39,699 bases of DNA from the IMG/VR virus record IMGVR_UViG_3300046780_000176, positions 1-39,699 of that record, one strand, 5' to 3'. Source of the stretch: a virus. Position numbers and translations under genes: made by a program. The notes beneath the pieces were generated by a model. That model was not told where the DNA came from and ran no database searches. It saw only the letters and a program-made list of their open reading frames with translations. Every line of letters begins with the position of its first letter. The first letter of the stretch is position 1. Below are positions 30,053 to 36,836 of the stretch, piece after piece.

Positions 30053-30071
30053 GCGGACTTAAATCTTACGT
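30053..30071 (+). repeat. Direct repeat in the control region, copy B
   Basis: GCGGACTTAAATCTTACGT, matching copy A except at three positions. It ends in the palindrome TTACGTAA and lies 34 bp before the first early gene, where a bound protein could block or assist RNA polymerase. Confidence 0.6.
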
Positions 30072-30104
30072 AAGGTTGGCGTAGCGTTTGCTCTATATGG
30101 GGAC

Positions 30105-30347
30105 ATGACCAACACAACGACGGCCCGGCGGTTCTGGTTCTTCAACAAGGCGAACAGGATGATGGTCGGCGGGCTGGACTTCGAGTCTTTCGCCGACGCG
30201 CGCGCCTGCGCGGCTCGGTACAACAAGGACGGCCCGCACGCCACGATGGGCTACGTCGAGTTCATCTCGGACGCCCCGACGATCGCCGGTGGCCGGGTGA
30301 CCACGGTGGCCGCCCCCTCCCAGATGACGCTCTCGGATGCCGCCTAA
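30105..30347 (+). CDS. Unrecognised 80-residue protein, first gene of the early arm
   Basis: It starts at ATG 30105; GGGGA lies too close (1-2 nt) to serve as a normal Shine-Dalgarno, which fits a leaderless start after TATAT. The protein (TARRFWFFNKANRMMVGGLD, FESFADARACAARYNKDGPH, YVEFISDAPTIAG) looks like a small alpha/beta domain with a strand-helix-strand core. The function is unknown; a first-gene position suggests an immediate-early host-takeover factor. Confidence 0.65.
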   Translation: MTNTTTARRFWFFNKANRMMVGGLDFESFADARACAARYNKDGPHATMGYVEFISDAPTIAGGRVTTVAAPSQMTLSDAA

Positions 30348-30569
30348 ATGCGCCGCCCCCCGCTGGCCTCCCGCCGCCCGCCGAGCTACCCGATTCGCGC
30401 CCGCCTCTGGCGCCTCCGCATCGCGGCCCTTGCTGAGACCAACCGTCTCAAGTACGCCTTGACCATGCAGGCGGTCGGAGAGGGCGTCCCCGAGGTAGTC
30501 GAGGGCGACGCGACGGTCAGGCTGCCGCGGGAGACGATGACCGAGGTGGTGTTCGGGAGGGCGGCCTGA
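30348..30569 (+). CDS. Unrecognised 73-residue protein
   Basis: It starts at ATG 30348 immediately after the previous TAA. The N-terminal third is strongly basic and Pro-rich (RRPPLASRRPPSYPIRARLW), followed by a helix (RLRIAALAETNRLKYALTMQ) and an acidic-to-hydrophobic end. It overlaps the next open frame at 30569. The function is unknown; a nucleic-acid-binding role is only suggested by charge. Confidence 0.55.
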   Translation: MRRPPLASRRPPSYPIRARLWRLRIAALAETNRLKYALTMQAVGEGVPEVVEGDATVRLPRETMTEVVFGRAA

Positions 30570-30571
30570 TG

Positions 30572-30604
30572 TTGACCTCCGGTGACAATGAGACGGGGTA
30601 CGAT
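30572..30604 (+). promoter_or_regulatory. Weak candidate promoter
   Basis: TTGACC (30572-30577) and TACGAT (30599-30604) are promoter-like hexamers but are 21 nt apart, longer than the usual 16-18. They precede a gene with an unusually strong ribosome site (AAGGAG at 30623-30628). Listed as possible only. Confidence 0.25.
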
Positions 30605-30634
30605 TCTGGGTTCGACACGGACAAGGAGACGACG

Positions 30635-31015
30635 ATGACGACGCAGACGACGCAGACGTTTACGCACAAGGGCAGCGAGGTTGCGGTGCTGGTTCGCGGA
30701 TCGCTGGAACACGTGTCGCAGTTCGACGCGCTGACACCTAGCGGCGCCGGTCTGGCTTCTGGCAGCGCTGCCTACGCGAAGACCGACAAACGCCACCAGA
30801 CGGCCCGGTGGCGTGATCTGTACGCTGCGCTGGCGTCCCGGAACGTCGCGGCGCTCCTGCTGGCGTCTCGGCGCCTGCCTTCCGTTCGCGTGACCCTGGA
30901 CGCTTCGGAGCGCCTGAACCCCAACTACGGCCTTACGGTGTCGCTGGGCAATTGGCGGTTGTTTTGCGCGCCCGTGGTCGAATCTGAGGTGACCGGCTCG
31001 CACAGAATCAGCTAA
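30635..31015 (+). CDS. Unrecognised 126-residue protein
   Basis: ATG 30635 is chosen because CAAGGAG lies 6 nt upstream; the frame is open back to an ATG at 30569, which has no ribosome site. The protein starts Thr/Gln-rich (TTQTTQTFTHKGSEVAVLVR), then has a helical middle (TARWRDLYAALASRNVAALL, LASRRLPSVRV) and a beta-like end (NYGLTVSLGNWRLFCAPVVE). The function is unknown. Confidence 0.6.
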   Translation: MTTQTTQTFTHKGSEVAVLVRGSLEHVSQFDALTPSGAGLASGSAAYAKTDKRHQTARWRDLYAALASRNVAALLLASRRLPSVRVTLDASERLNPNYGLTVSLGNWRLFCAPVVESEVTGSHRIS

Positions 31016-31147
31016 GGAGACGAGTAAATAACGCCGCCGCCGAGCGCTGAGAACGCCCGACGACGGCTGACCCGAGCCGACCAAACCGGCTCCGAGCTGG
31101 GCGCGAGTGTCGCCGAGTCGGGGCCTTCCAATCAAGGAGCCCGACCG
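31016..31147 (+). other. 132-bp gap with a short hairpin, no gene seen
   Basis: The gap starts with a Shine-Dalgarno-like AAGGAG followed by no start codon, contains a 6-bp hairpin GAGCCG/CGGCTC (31074-31092, 7-nt loop), and ends with the AAGGAG ribosome site of the next gene. It may be a leader, a small RNA locus or the remains of a deleted gene. Confidence 0.4.
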
Positions 31148-31468
31148 ATGCAGACCGTCGTTTACCTGAGCCGCTTCCGCGACAGCCTCACCCCCGGCGC
31201 GATTCCGCTGGTCGAGGAGTTCGACCACCAGTTCCGCGCCGAGTCGGCCCCGCTGATCGAAGTCATCTCGATCCACCGCCACGGCCGCGAGGACGGCCGC
31301 TACCTCGTCTTCGAGTGGTCCTGGGACTCGCAGATCCAGGAGTGGCGGCAGACCTCGGTGACGAACGTCGCGTCGCTGGCGAACGCGCGCGAGTACGTCC
31401 CGGGAGGGTTCGAGCGGCTGCTGGTCCCGCCGACCTTCGGGATCGAAGCCTGGAAGGTGGTGCGCTGA
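31148..31468 (+). CDS. Unrecognised 106-residue protein
   Basis: It starts at ATG 31148 behind AAGGAGCCC. The sequence (QTVVYLSRFRDSLTPGAIPL, LIEVISIHRHGREDGRYLVF, EWSWDSQIQEWRQTS) suggests a beta-rich fold with aromatic residues. The stop overlaps the next ATG (TGATG at 31466-31470). The function is unknown. Confidence 0.68.
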   Translation: MQTVVYLSRFRDSLTPGAIPLVEEFDHQFRAESAPLIEVISIHRHGREDGRYLVFEWSWDSQIQEWRQTSVTNVASLANAREYVPGGFERLLVPPTFGIEAWKVVR

Positions 31469-31959
31469 TGCCCGCCCTCGCGAGAGACCCGATGAAGCGA
31501 CGCCCGCTGCTTCTCCAGATCCACGACGCGATCCTCTGGTGCGCCAAGCAGGGCATCCCGGTCGCCCCCGACGTCATCGGCGTCACCTGCGTCTCCCAGC
31601 AGCACAAGCGCTGGGCGCGGGACGAGCGCTCGCCGGCGGTGTCGCCGCTCGGAGCCGTCATCCTCCACCGCCAGCCGCCGAGCGCCGACCCCTACAAGGC
31701 CGCCGCGATCGCGCTGGACGACTGCGGGCTGGCCTTCATCGGTGGGGTCGAGGACGGGCTGACCCGGACCACGCCGAGCGCCGAGATGCTGTCATCGGCC
31801 CGCCGCGCCCTCTACATCCAGGGAACGCAGCTCGGGGCCTGGCTGCGCTCCGAGCTGGTCGACAAGCGGTGCCCGGTGCACGGGCGGTTCATGCCCGCCG
31901 CGATCGTCTGCGCGATCTGCTCGGAAACTGCGGACGGCGACGAGAAGGGGGAAGGGTAG
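31468..31959 (+). CDS. Unrecognised 163-residue protein with C-terminal zinc cluster
   Basis: ATG 31468 overlaps the previous stop. The N-terminal region (LLLQIHDAILWCAKQGIPVA, then DVIGVTCVSQQHKRWAR) resembles a small winged-helix arrangement, which would suggest nucleic-acid binding. Near the end CPVHGRFMPAAIVCAIC supplies Cys-x-x-His and Cys-x-x-Cys, a likely zinc knuckle. It may regulate early transcription; the family is not recognised. Confidence 0.62.
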   Translation: MPALARDPMKRRPLLLQIHDAILWCAKQGIPVAPDVIGVTCVSQQHKRWARDERSPAVSPLGAVILHRQPPSADPYKAAAIALDDCGLAFIGGVEDGLTRTTPSAEMLSSARRALYIQGTQLGAWLRSELVDKRCPVHGRFMPAAIVCAICSETADGDEKGEG

Positions 31960-31962
31960 GTC

Positions 31963-32220
31963 ATGCACCAAGGATTCACGGACAACGATCTCCGACTGCT
32001 CGAATCGGAACCCGGCTACCGCAGCTCCGACCCCACCGACGAGCCCGAGCCCATCGCCCTCGGCGCGGCAACGCTGGAGACGATTCGGGGCCACCTGACC
32101 CGCACCACCGACGGCCGCTGCAAGGACTGCCGCTCCACGATCGCCCGGGGTGACGTGATGTTCATCGAGGGTGACCGCCTGTGCCGCCCGTGCGCGTCCG
32201 ACCGGAAGGTGACGCCGTGA
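31963..32220 (+). CDS. Small zinc-finger protein
   Basis: An 85-residue protein. Residues 52-78 contain CKDCRSTIARGDVMFIEGDR and then LCRPCA, a Cys4 zinc finger with a central beta hairpin, similar in layout to treble-clef or DksA-like fingers. The N-terminal half is acidic (LRLLESEPGYRSSDPTDEPE). It may bind RNA polymerase or nucleic acid; this is inferred. It overlaps the next gene's start by 4 nt (GTGA). Confidence 0.62.
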   Translation: MHQGFTDNDLRLLESEPGYRSSDPTDEPEPIALGAATLETIRGHLTRTTDGRCKDCRSTIARGDVMFIEGDRLCRPCASDRKVTP

Positions 32221-32609
32221 GCGGGCGGGCGAGCGGCATCCGCCACGCCATCGACTACGCCCGCCGCGCGCGGGCGGCGCTGGCGGTCGGGAATATCGGG
32301 GCCGCGCTCATCCACTGGGGCCACGCGCGGTGTCACGCCGGGTTCACGGCGGGGCTTACCGAGGGCTCGCGGACGTCCGCCGCATCCGCCCTCCTACGCC
32401 GGTCCCTCCTGGCCCTCGGAGAGCGCCTGGAACGGGCCGTGGCGCCCCGGGCGAAGGTGCCAGGCTGGGAAGTTGCCGGGGCCGTGATGGATGCCCTGTT
32501 GCCGCTGTGGGACGCGTTCCCTGAGATCGGCGCGGCAGCACTGGCGGACGTTGCGGCGAACGCGGCCGCGACAATCTCGCGCCGGTATGTCGTCACGGAG
32601 CGGGCGTGA
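32217..32609 (+). CDS. Unrecognised 130-residue helical protein
   Basis: It starts at GTG 32217 (GTGA overlap). The composition is Ala/Arg/Leu-rich, with predicted helices throughout (AIDYARRARAALAVGNIGAA, SAASALLRRSLLALGERLER, AALADVAANAAATISRRY). No membrane segment is long enough to be convincing. The function is unknown. It is the last gene before a 70-bp gap that likely holds the promoter of the regulator at 32680. Confidence 0.6.
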   Translation: MSGRASGIRHAIDYARRARAALAVGNIGAALIHWGHARCHAGFTAGLTEGSRTSAASALLRRSLLALGERLERAVAPRAKVPGWEVAGAVMDALLPLWDAFPEIGAAALADVAANAAATISRRYVVTERA

Positions 32610-32679
32610 CGCCGTGCGGAGTTTTCCACGCGTTATCAGCCTCGATGTTTCGCGTGCAACTGAACAAAGTAATTTCAAC

Positions 32680-32886
32680 ATGAGGCCACAAACGAAGCGA
32701 GGGACCGAGCCGCCCGATCGGCTGCGGCAGGCGGCGCAGGATCTCGTTGACGAGCTTGGCGACCGCGCGGCGGCGCTCGAACTGCGGATGGCGCGGGGAA
32801 CGCTCTCCCGGGTGCTCGCCGGCCAGCCGCTCAACGAAGGGACGCTGGCGCTGCTCGAACTGCGCTTCGGGAGGGCCGCGTCGTGA
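32680..32886 (+). CDS. Cro-like helix-turn-helix regulator
   Basis: A 68-residue protein starting at ATG 32680. Residues 27-62 (GDRAAALELRMARGTLSRVL, AGQPLNEGTLALLELRF) fit a helix-turn-helix of the small Cro/XRE-like kind, in which T-L-S-R-V-L-A-G is the recognition helix and turn. The gap before it is AT-rich, with TAATTT four bases before the ATG. It probably controls transcription of the recombination block that follows. No dimerisation domain is present beyond the core. Confidence 0.62.
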   Translation: MRPQTKRGTEPPDRLRQAAQDLVDELGDRAAALELRMARGTLSRVLAGQPLNEGTLALLELRFGRAAS

Positions 32887-33125
32887 CCTGGGTCATTCTC
32901 TCCGCTCTCGTGGTCGGCCTTGGGCTGGGCTTCGCCTACGGCAGCAGCGTCGCCACCCGTCGGGAGCGTGCCGGCCGGGTCGACGATATCGAAGCGGCGT
33001 GGGATCGGGGCCTGCAGGCCGGGGCCGACGACCTGGCGAACGCGTACCTCGCCGCGGCGGCGCGCGCGCCTGATCCGTTCGAAGCCTGGCCGGCCCTGGC
33101 CCCGCGTGAACGGTGGCCATCATGA
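32883..33125 (+). CDS. Small membrane-anchored protein
   Basis: An 80-residue protein starting at GTG 32883 (GTGA overlap). Residues 2-21 (TWVILSALVVGLGLGFAYGS) form one membrane segment, followed by a charged helical domain (RRERAGRVDDIEAAWDRGLQ). It may be a membrane-associated early protein or an exclusion factor. No lipobox is present. The function is unknown. Confidence 0.6.
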   Translation: MTWVILSALVVGLGLGFAYGSSVATRRERAGRVDDIEAAWDRGLQAGADDLANAYLAAAARAPDPFEAWPALAPRERWPS

Positions 33126-33361
33126 AACGCGAAGTGAAGCTGGACACCGGGGTGCGCCTCGTGATCGAGACGATCTTCGCGACGTCCGCCCGGGGGACGC
33201 TGACCGACGACACGAGCGGCCACGTGCTCGGATTCTCACTGGAGAAGACGCCCGACGACGTTGTCGAGAGCGCTTGTACCCGGCTCGTGGGACTGAACCG
33301 GGGAGACGAAGCAGCGGCCCTGCTGAGGCATTGGAACGCGACGAAATCCGCAGTGACGTAA
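33122..33361 (+). CDS. Unrecognised 79-residue protein
   Basis: ATG 33122 is chosen because it overlaps the previous stop (ATGA); an in-frame GTG lies at 33113. The product (KREVKLDTGVRLVIETIFAT, HVLGFSLEKTPDDVVESACT, EAAALLRHWNATKSAVT) appears alpha/beta. It is 23 nt upstream of the recombination operon. The function is unknown. Confidence 0.62.
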   Translation: MKREVKLDTGVRLVIETIFATSARGTLTDDTSGHVLGFSLEKTPDDVVESACTRLVGLNRGDEAAALLRHWNATKSAVT

Positions 33362-33384
33362 CGACAGAAAAGGGGACCACGGCC

Positions 33385-34287
33385 ATGCTGAAAATCACGA
33401 AGGCATCAGAGGCAATCGAGGTGAAGACGATCACGGCGGCGCTCTACGCCGTGCCGGGCGTCGGAAAAACGTCGATGGGATTCACGGCGGAGGCGCCGCT
33501 GCTGCTGGACTTCGACCGCGGGAGCTACCGCGCGGCGAACCGCGGCGACGTCGTCCAGATCGAACGATGGGCGGACGTCATGGGCATCACGGCCGACGAT
33601 CTGAAGGCCTACAAGACGCTCGTAGTCGACACGGCCGGGCGGGCGCTCGACTGCCTGACCGCGCACATCATCGCGGGCAACCCGAAGCTGGGGCGCGGCG
33701 GATCGCTCACGTTGCCGGGCTACGGCGAGCTCAAGTCGACGTTCGTCGCGTGGACGAAATACGTTCGGTCGTTCGGCCTCGACGTCGTGCTGCTGTCGCA
33801 CTCGGACGAGCAGCGGAACGGCGACGAGCTGATCGAGCGGCTCGACATGCAAGGCGGCTCGAAGAACGAGATCTATAAGGCCGCCGACCTGATGGGGCGG
33901 ATCTACCTGAGCGGCCAGAAGCGCATGCTCAATTTCTCCCCGACGGACACATCGTTCGGGAAGAACCCGGCGCAGTTCTCTCCGTTCGAGGTCCCGGACT
34001 TCGCCGCCACGCCCGACTTCCTGGCCGGCGTGATCGCGCAGACGAAAGCCGCGCTCAACAAGATGTCGGTCAACCAAGGCGCGCTGGCCGCGAAGCTGAC
34101 GGATTGGCAGACGGCGATCGCGGACGTCGAAGGCGTCGAGGCATTCAACGAGATCCTCCCCGGTGTGAAGAAGGCCGAGGCGTCGATCAAGGACAGCGTT
34201 TGGCGCCTGCTCGTGAAGGCAGCGAAGACGCAGGGGTTCACCTTCAACCGCGGCGCGGGCGCGTTCGAGGCGAAGGCGGCAGCGTGA
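33385..34287 (+). CDS. RecA-like ATPase of the phage Sak4 / AAA_24 type
   Basis: A 300-residue ATPase starting at ATG 33385 behind AAAAGGGGA. Walker A is AVPGVGKTS (about residues 22-30) and Walker B is KTLVVDTAG (about 77-85). Further parts fit the phage Sak4-like core: LLDFDRGSYRA after the first strand, DVVLLSHSDEQ as the fourth strand with a sensor His, and GRIYLSGQKRMLNF. These proteins act as single-strand annealing or recombination ATPases with a partner nuclease, here the next gene. The C-terminal 90 residues are a helical extension. Confidence 0.82.
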   Translation: MLKITKASEAIEVKTITAALYAVPGVGKTSMGFTAEAPLLLDFDRGSYRAANRGDVVQIERWADVMGITADDLKAYKTLVVDTAGRALDCLTAHIIAGNPKLGRGGSLTLPGYGELKSTFVAWTKYVRSFGLDVVLLSHSDEQRNGDELIERLDMQGGSKNEIYKAADLMGRIYLSGQKRMLNFSPTDTSFGKNPAQFSPFEVPDFAATPDFLAGVIAQTKAALNKMSVNQGALAAKLTDWQTAIADVEGVEAFNEILPGVKKAEASIKDSVWRLLVKAAKTQGFTFNRGAGAFEAKAAA

Positions 34288-34880
34288 TCCGGCTGTCGGT
34301 GACCGACTTGGAGTCGTACCGCTGGTGGAAAGACCGGGAGGACTCCGATCTGTCGACGCTACTGGCTCAACTCGCGCACACCGACACGCCCACGCCCGCG
34401 ATGGAGGCGGGCCGGGCGTTCGCGAAACTGTTCGAGACGGCGCAGCACGGTGAAATCTTCTCGTGCTCCGTCGACGGGTGGGGCTTCACGTTCGACCTCG
34501 ACGAAGAGATCGCGATCCCCGACGTGCGCGAGCTGAAAGCGGAGCAGATTTTCAACACGCCACATGGGCCGGTCACGCTCGTGGGCAAGGTCGACGGCTT
34601 CGACGGGACCGTCTACGACCAGAAGCTCACGGAGCGCTTCGACATCGAGGGCAAGTACACGGACAGCCTCCAGTGGCGGGCCTACCTGGTGATGTTCGAC
34701 GCGCAGCGGTTTCTCTACGACGTGTTCGTCGGGCGCAGGGATGACGCCCGGAAGGACGTCACGATCTACGAGTACCACCGGGTTCCGTTCTACGCGTATC
34801 CGAGCATGCGAGCGGACGTCGAGCGGGCGGTGTGCGAGCTGGCCGCGATCGTCGCGACCTATGGAGTCAAGGCCGCGTGA
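34284..34880 (+). CDS. PD-(D/E)XK (RecB-like) nuclease
   Basis: A 198-residue protein starting at GTG 34284 (GTGA overlap with the ATPase). Catalytic-type residues are visible: EAGRAFAKLFE (Gly43), GKVDGFDGTVYDQKLT (Asp104, then Asp112-x-Lys114), and QWRAYL (Gln130, Tyr134), the Q-x-x-x-Y signature of RecB/Cas4-like exonucleases. It has no Cys cluster, so it is not an iron-sulfur Cas4. It likely resects DNA to supply single strands to the Sak4-like ATPase. Length fits a stand-alone phage exonuclease. Confidence 0.75.
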   Translation: MIRLSVTDLESYRWWKDREDSDLSTLLAQLAHTDTPTPAMEAGRAFAKLFETAQHGEIFSCSVDGWGFTFDLDEEIAIPDVRELKAEQIFNTPHGPVTLVGKVDGFDGTVYDQKLTERFDIEGKYTDSLQWRAYLVMFDAQRFLYDVFVGRRDDARKDVTIYEYHRVPFYAYPSMRADVERAVCELAAIVATYGVKAA

Positions 34881-35338
34881 CGTTCGTGATCAAAGGCGCC
34901 CCGCGGACGAAGAAAAATAGTCTCCGCCGTATCAAGCGCGGCCGTCGCGTGTTCACCGTGCCGAGCCTGGCTCATGAGGCATGGGCCGTCGTCGCGATCG
35001 CGCAACTGCGGCGCCAATACCGGCCGGACGTCGTGCGCTGGATCGGAGTCGACAACGCGGCCGGCGCGGTCACGAGCGGCAAGGGTCCGATCGTCACGGA
35101 CGTGAACATGCGCGCGATCGTGTACCGCGAGCGTGCGGGGCGGGCCGATCTCTTAAATTTTCTCGCGGCCGTCTCGGATGCGCTCGAGGCGGCAGGCGTG
35201 CTGAAAGACGACAAGCAAGTGGCGTCGGTGGACGGCTCGCGCCTGCGCATCGACCGGCAACGCCCGCGGGTAGAAATCGAGCTCACCCCGGCTGCCACGC
35301 CCTCCCCCAGTAGGAATCAGGAAGGGGCTGGGACGTGA
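34877..35338 (+). CDS. rusA: RusA-like Holliday junction resolvase
   Basis: A 153-residue protein starting at GTG 34877 (GTGA overlap). The RusA signature is clear: FVIKGAPRTKKNSLRRIKRG at the N-terminus, then RADLLNFLAAVSDALEAAGV and LKDDKQVAS, with acidic residues Asp91, Asp101, Asp111 and Asp112, and a final PRVEIEL strand. RusA-type enzymes cut Holliday junctions as dimers. A 15-20 residue insert (VDNAAGAVTSGKGPIV) lies between core strands. The TTA AAT TTT stretch at 35154-35162 is unusually AT-rich for this genome. Completes the recombination trio. Confidence 0.85.
   Translation: MTFVIKGAPRTKKNSLRRIKRGRRVFTVPSLAHEAWAVVAIAQLRRQYRPDVVRWIGVDNAAGAVTSGKGPIVTDVNMRAIVYRERAGRADLLNFLAAVSDALEAAGVLKDDKQVASVDGSRLRIDRQRPRVEIELTPAATPSPSRNQEGAGT
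35313..35327 (+). repeat. Boundary repeat GGAATCAGGAAGGGG, copy 1
   Basis: A 15-nt direct repeat ending 8 nt before GTGAGC, where rusA stops and the next gene starts. An identical copy lies at 35579-35593 in the same position at the next gene junction. It holds an AGGAAGGGG ribosome site and codes the shared C-terminal peptide RNQEG. Confidence 0.75.
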
Positions 35339-35604
35339 GCCTGGTGAACGGCAAATACGTCTATCCCGGCCGCAATTGCAAGGCTGGCAACGACTGCCGT
35401 TCGTGCCCGACGTTCCGTTGCCGGGCCTGCGGCAAACAGCGCCCCTGGTGCGTCGGCGCCAGCGACCCGCACCCGGACTGGTGCTCAACATGCTACGTCA
35501 GTCGGCACCGCCGGTTGCGCGGGAGGTTTTGCGGCGCACGCGGCTGCGACGAGCACGGAATGTTCGAGCCCCGCGCGCGGAATCAGGAAGGGGTAGGAGG
35601 GTGA
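35335..35604 (+). CDS. Cysteine-rich zinc-binding protein
   Basis: An 89-residue protein with eleven cysteines: NCKAGNDCRSC, FRCRACGKQRPWC, WCSTCYVS and FCGARGCDEHG. Several Cys-x-x-Cys pairs and a terminal Cys/His pair suggest two or three zinc sites. It starts at GTG 35335 behind the boundary repeat. It probably binds nucleic acid or a host factor, as such finger-only phage proteins do; no family is named. Its last residues (RNQEGVGG) repeat those of rusA. Confidence 0.65.
   Translation: MSLVNGKYVYPGRNCKAGNDCRSCPTFRCRACGKQRPWCVGASDPHPDWCSTCYVSRHRRLRGRFCGARGCDEHGMFEPRARNQEGVGG
35579..35593 (+). repeat. Boundary repeat GGAATCAGGAAGGGG, copy 2
   Basis: Identical to the copy at 35313-35327 and followed, after TAGGAGG, by GTGAGC, the start of the next gene. 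The pair is a candidate seed for homologous exchange of the 266-bp unit between them. Confidence 0.75.
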
Positions 35605-35846
35605 GCGCGAACCTGTCCCTTTTCGACGAGCCCGCATCAACGTGGGAGCGCGTGGCCAAGTTCTGGGCGCCCGCCGCCGCGCTGGCCGACCGGCACTACT
35701 CCCGCCGCACACCTTGCAGGTGTAAGTTCGAAAACGAACGCGACGAGGCCCGCGCCGCAGTCGCCACCCTCCAGGCTGATAACGACCGCTTCCGGAAGGC
35801 ACTGGAGGCGACGCCCGGCACCCGTCCTCCCCAGGAGACGCGATGA
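35601..35846 (+). CDS. Probable chimeric or truncated protein (HYSR head, coiled tail)
   Basis: An 81-residue protein starting at GTG 35601. Its first 40 residues (RVAKFWAPAAALADRHYSRR, then TP) resemble the beginning of a longer phage family with an ADRHYSR motif that usually continues well past 150 residues. After TP the sequence changes to a charged coil (ENERDEARAAVATLQADNDR, FRKALEATPG). Parts of this coil recur in the genes at 36546 (VATLQAERD) and 39540 (LRFRKALDATP). The protein therefore looks like a truncated head joined to a shared cassette. Function unknown. Confidence 0.55.
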   Translation: MSANLSLFDEPASTWERVAKFWAPAAALADRHYSRRTPCRCKFENERDEARAAVATLQADNDRFRKALEATPGTRPPQETR

Positions 35847-36283
35847 GCGAGACGTTTGATAACGACGCGATGAACAAGGTGATCGGGCTGCTGGCGATGA
35901 GCGCATATCAGCTTTGGATCGCGATGTTGCACGGTGGCGATGTCCCGTCGCACGACGTGATGCGGGCGCGGATGAAGGCGCCTGAAGTCGGCGACATCGT
36001 CATGGAGACAAGTACCATTGGCCATCGCATCCGCGACCACGTGCGGATCGGGCGTCTGCTGCGTGTCACCCGCGAGCCGGTGTTCACGCCGGAAAAGTGG
36101 GCCGAAGGCGGAGGAACGCCGGACGAGCCTATCCCCGACGAACGCGTGGTCTACATCAAGCCACTTGTCGCCGATGTTCCCGGCGGGGAATACCGATGGA
36201 CGAATGCCGACTTCATCGTCGTAGCCGAAGACCCGTGGAAATTCCCGCGCGACCCCGGGCAGACGAAAGGAGAGCCACGATGA
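35843..36283 (+). CDS. Unrecognised 146-residue protein
   Basis: It starts at ATG 35843 in an ATGA overlap. The N-terminal half is helical (NKVIGLLAMSAYQLWIAMLH), followed by a beta-type segment (KAPEVGDIVMETSTIGHRIR, GRLLRVTREPVF; VVYIKPLVADVPGGEYRWTN, DFIVVAEDPW) that resembles the small SH3-like barrels common in phage proteins. The function is unknown. The next gene overlaps its stop by 4 nt. Confidence 0.68.
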   Translation: MSETFDNDAMNKVIGLLAMSAYQLWIAMLHGGDVPSHDVMRARMKAPEVGDIVMETSTIGHRIRDHVRIGRLLRVTREPVFTPEKWAEGGGTPDEPIPDERVVYIKPLVADVPGGEYRWTNADFIVVAEDPWKFPRDPGQTKGEPR

Positions 36284-36549
36284 CGACGAGGGAACGCCTC
36301 CGCGTGATTGCCGACCGCCTGGATGCGCTAGCGAAGTGCGAAGTGTTTGACGGTGGCTGTATGCCCGAGGACGCCGCCGCCCTCCGAGCGCTGGCTGACA
36401 AGCTGGATGCTGAGACGGTTGCGGCCTCACGCATGATGGAGAGCGGCGACGCTACACGGCAGCGGCGATACCAGGCCGCCACGGACCTTGACTTGCTCAC
36501 CCGCCTTGACGCCCCCGCCGACCCAGCCCTACAGAAGGAGCCGCGATGA
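36280..36549 (+). CDS. Unrecognised 89-residue helical protein
   Basis: ATG 36280 is taken because of the ATGA overlap and AAAGGAGAG upstream. It is made of helices (TTRERLRVIADRLDALAKCE, EDAAALRALADKLDAETVAA) in a repeated L-R-x-x-A-D-x-L-D pattern, which may be two similar hairpins. It overlaps the following gene by 4 nt. The function is unknown. Confidence 0.65.
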   Translation: MTTRERLRVIADRLDALAKCEVFDGGCMPEDAAALRALADKLDAETVAASRMMESGDATRQRRYQAATDLDLLTRLDAPADPALQKEPR

Positions 36550-36836
36550 GCGACGAGGCACGCATTCGAGAGGATGCCGAGCGAGCTTGGTTACTGGAGC
36601 GGGCGGCTCGCGATGAAATCAACGGGCTCCGCTCCCAGGTCGCCACCCTCCAGGCTGAGAGGGACGCGCTCAAACGAGGGGATTCGCCCTGCGTTGACGA
36701 CGACGGGACACCGTTCGCTTCCGCACGCACGTGGTGCAGTGGTGTCGCGTTCCCTTCGGTCGTCTCCGCGGCAACGTTCGCCCGAAATATTGCTCGCCCA
36801 AGTGCTTCAACCGGGCCCGCTACCGGAAGCGACTGA
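36546..36836 (+). CDS. Coiled-coil protein, likely frameshifted in its second half
   Basis: A 96-residue reading starting at ATG 36546 behind GAAGGAG. The first half is a convincing coiled coil (RIREDAERAWLLERAARDEI, NGLRSQVATLQAERDALKRG). From about residue 55 (nt 36710) it becomes Ser/Ala-rich low-quality sequence, while another frame of the same DNA encodes a zinc-ribbon-like peptide running to 36898. A single shift near 36700 would join coil and ribbon. Whether the break is real or a sequencing error cannot be told here. Confidence 0.5.
   Translation: MSDEARIREDAERAWLLERAARDEINGLRSQVATLQAERDALKRGDSPCVDDDGTPFASARTWCSGVAFPSVVSAATFARNIARPSASTGPATGSD

Larger units (their letters stand above)
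29880..30104. promoter_or_regulatory. Divergent control region with TTACG/CGTAA operator cluster
   Basis: This gap of about 225 bp, the largest without a gene, is AT-richer than the rest. It holds eight TTACG or CGTAA pentamers (CGTAA at 29954, 29999, 30021, 30069; TTACG at 29985, 29992, 30049, 30066), two of which overlap as the palindrome TTACGTAA at 30066-30073. A TATAT at 30094-30098 lies 6 nt before ATG 30105 and could be a -10 for a leaderless message; no convincing -35 is seen. It is the obvious switch between the minus-strand operon and the early arm. A replication-origin role is possible but unsupported. Confidence 0.6.
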
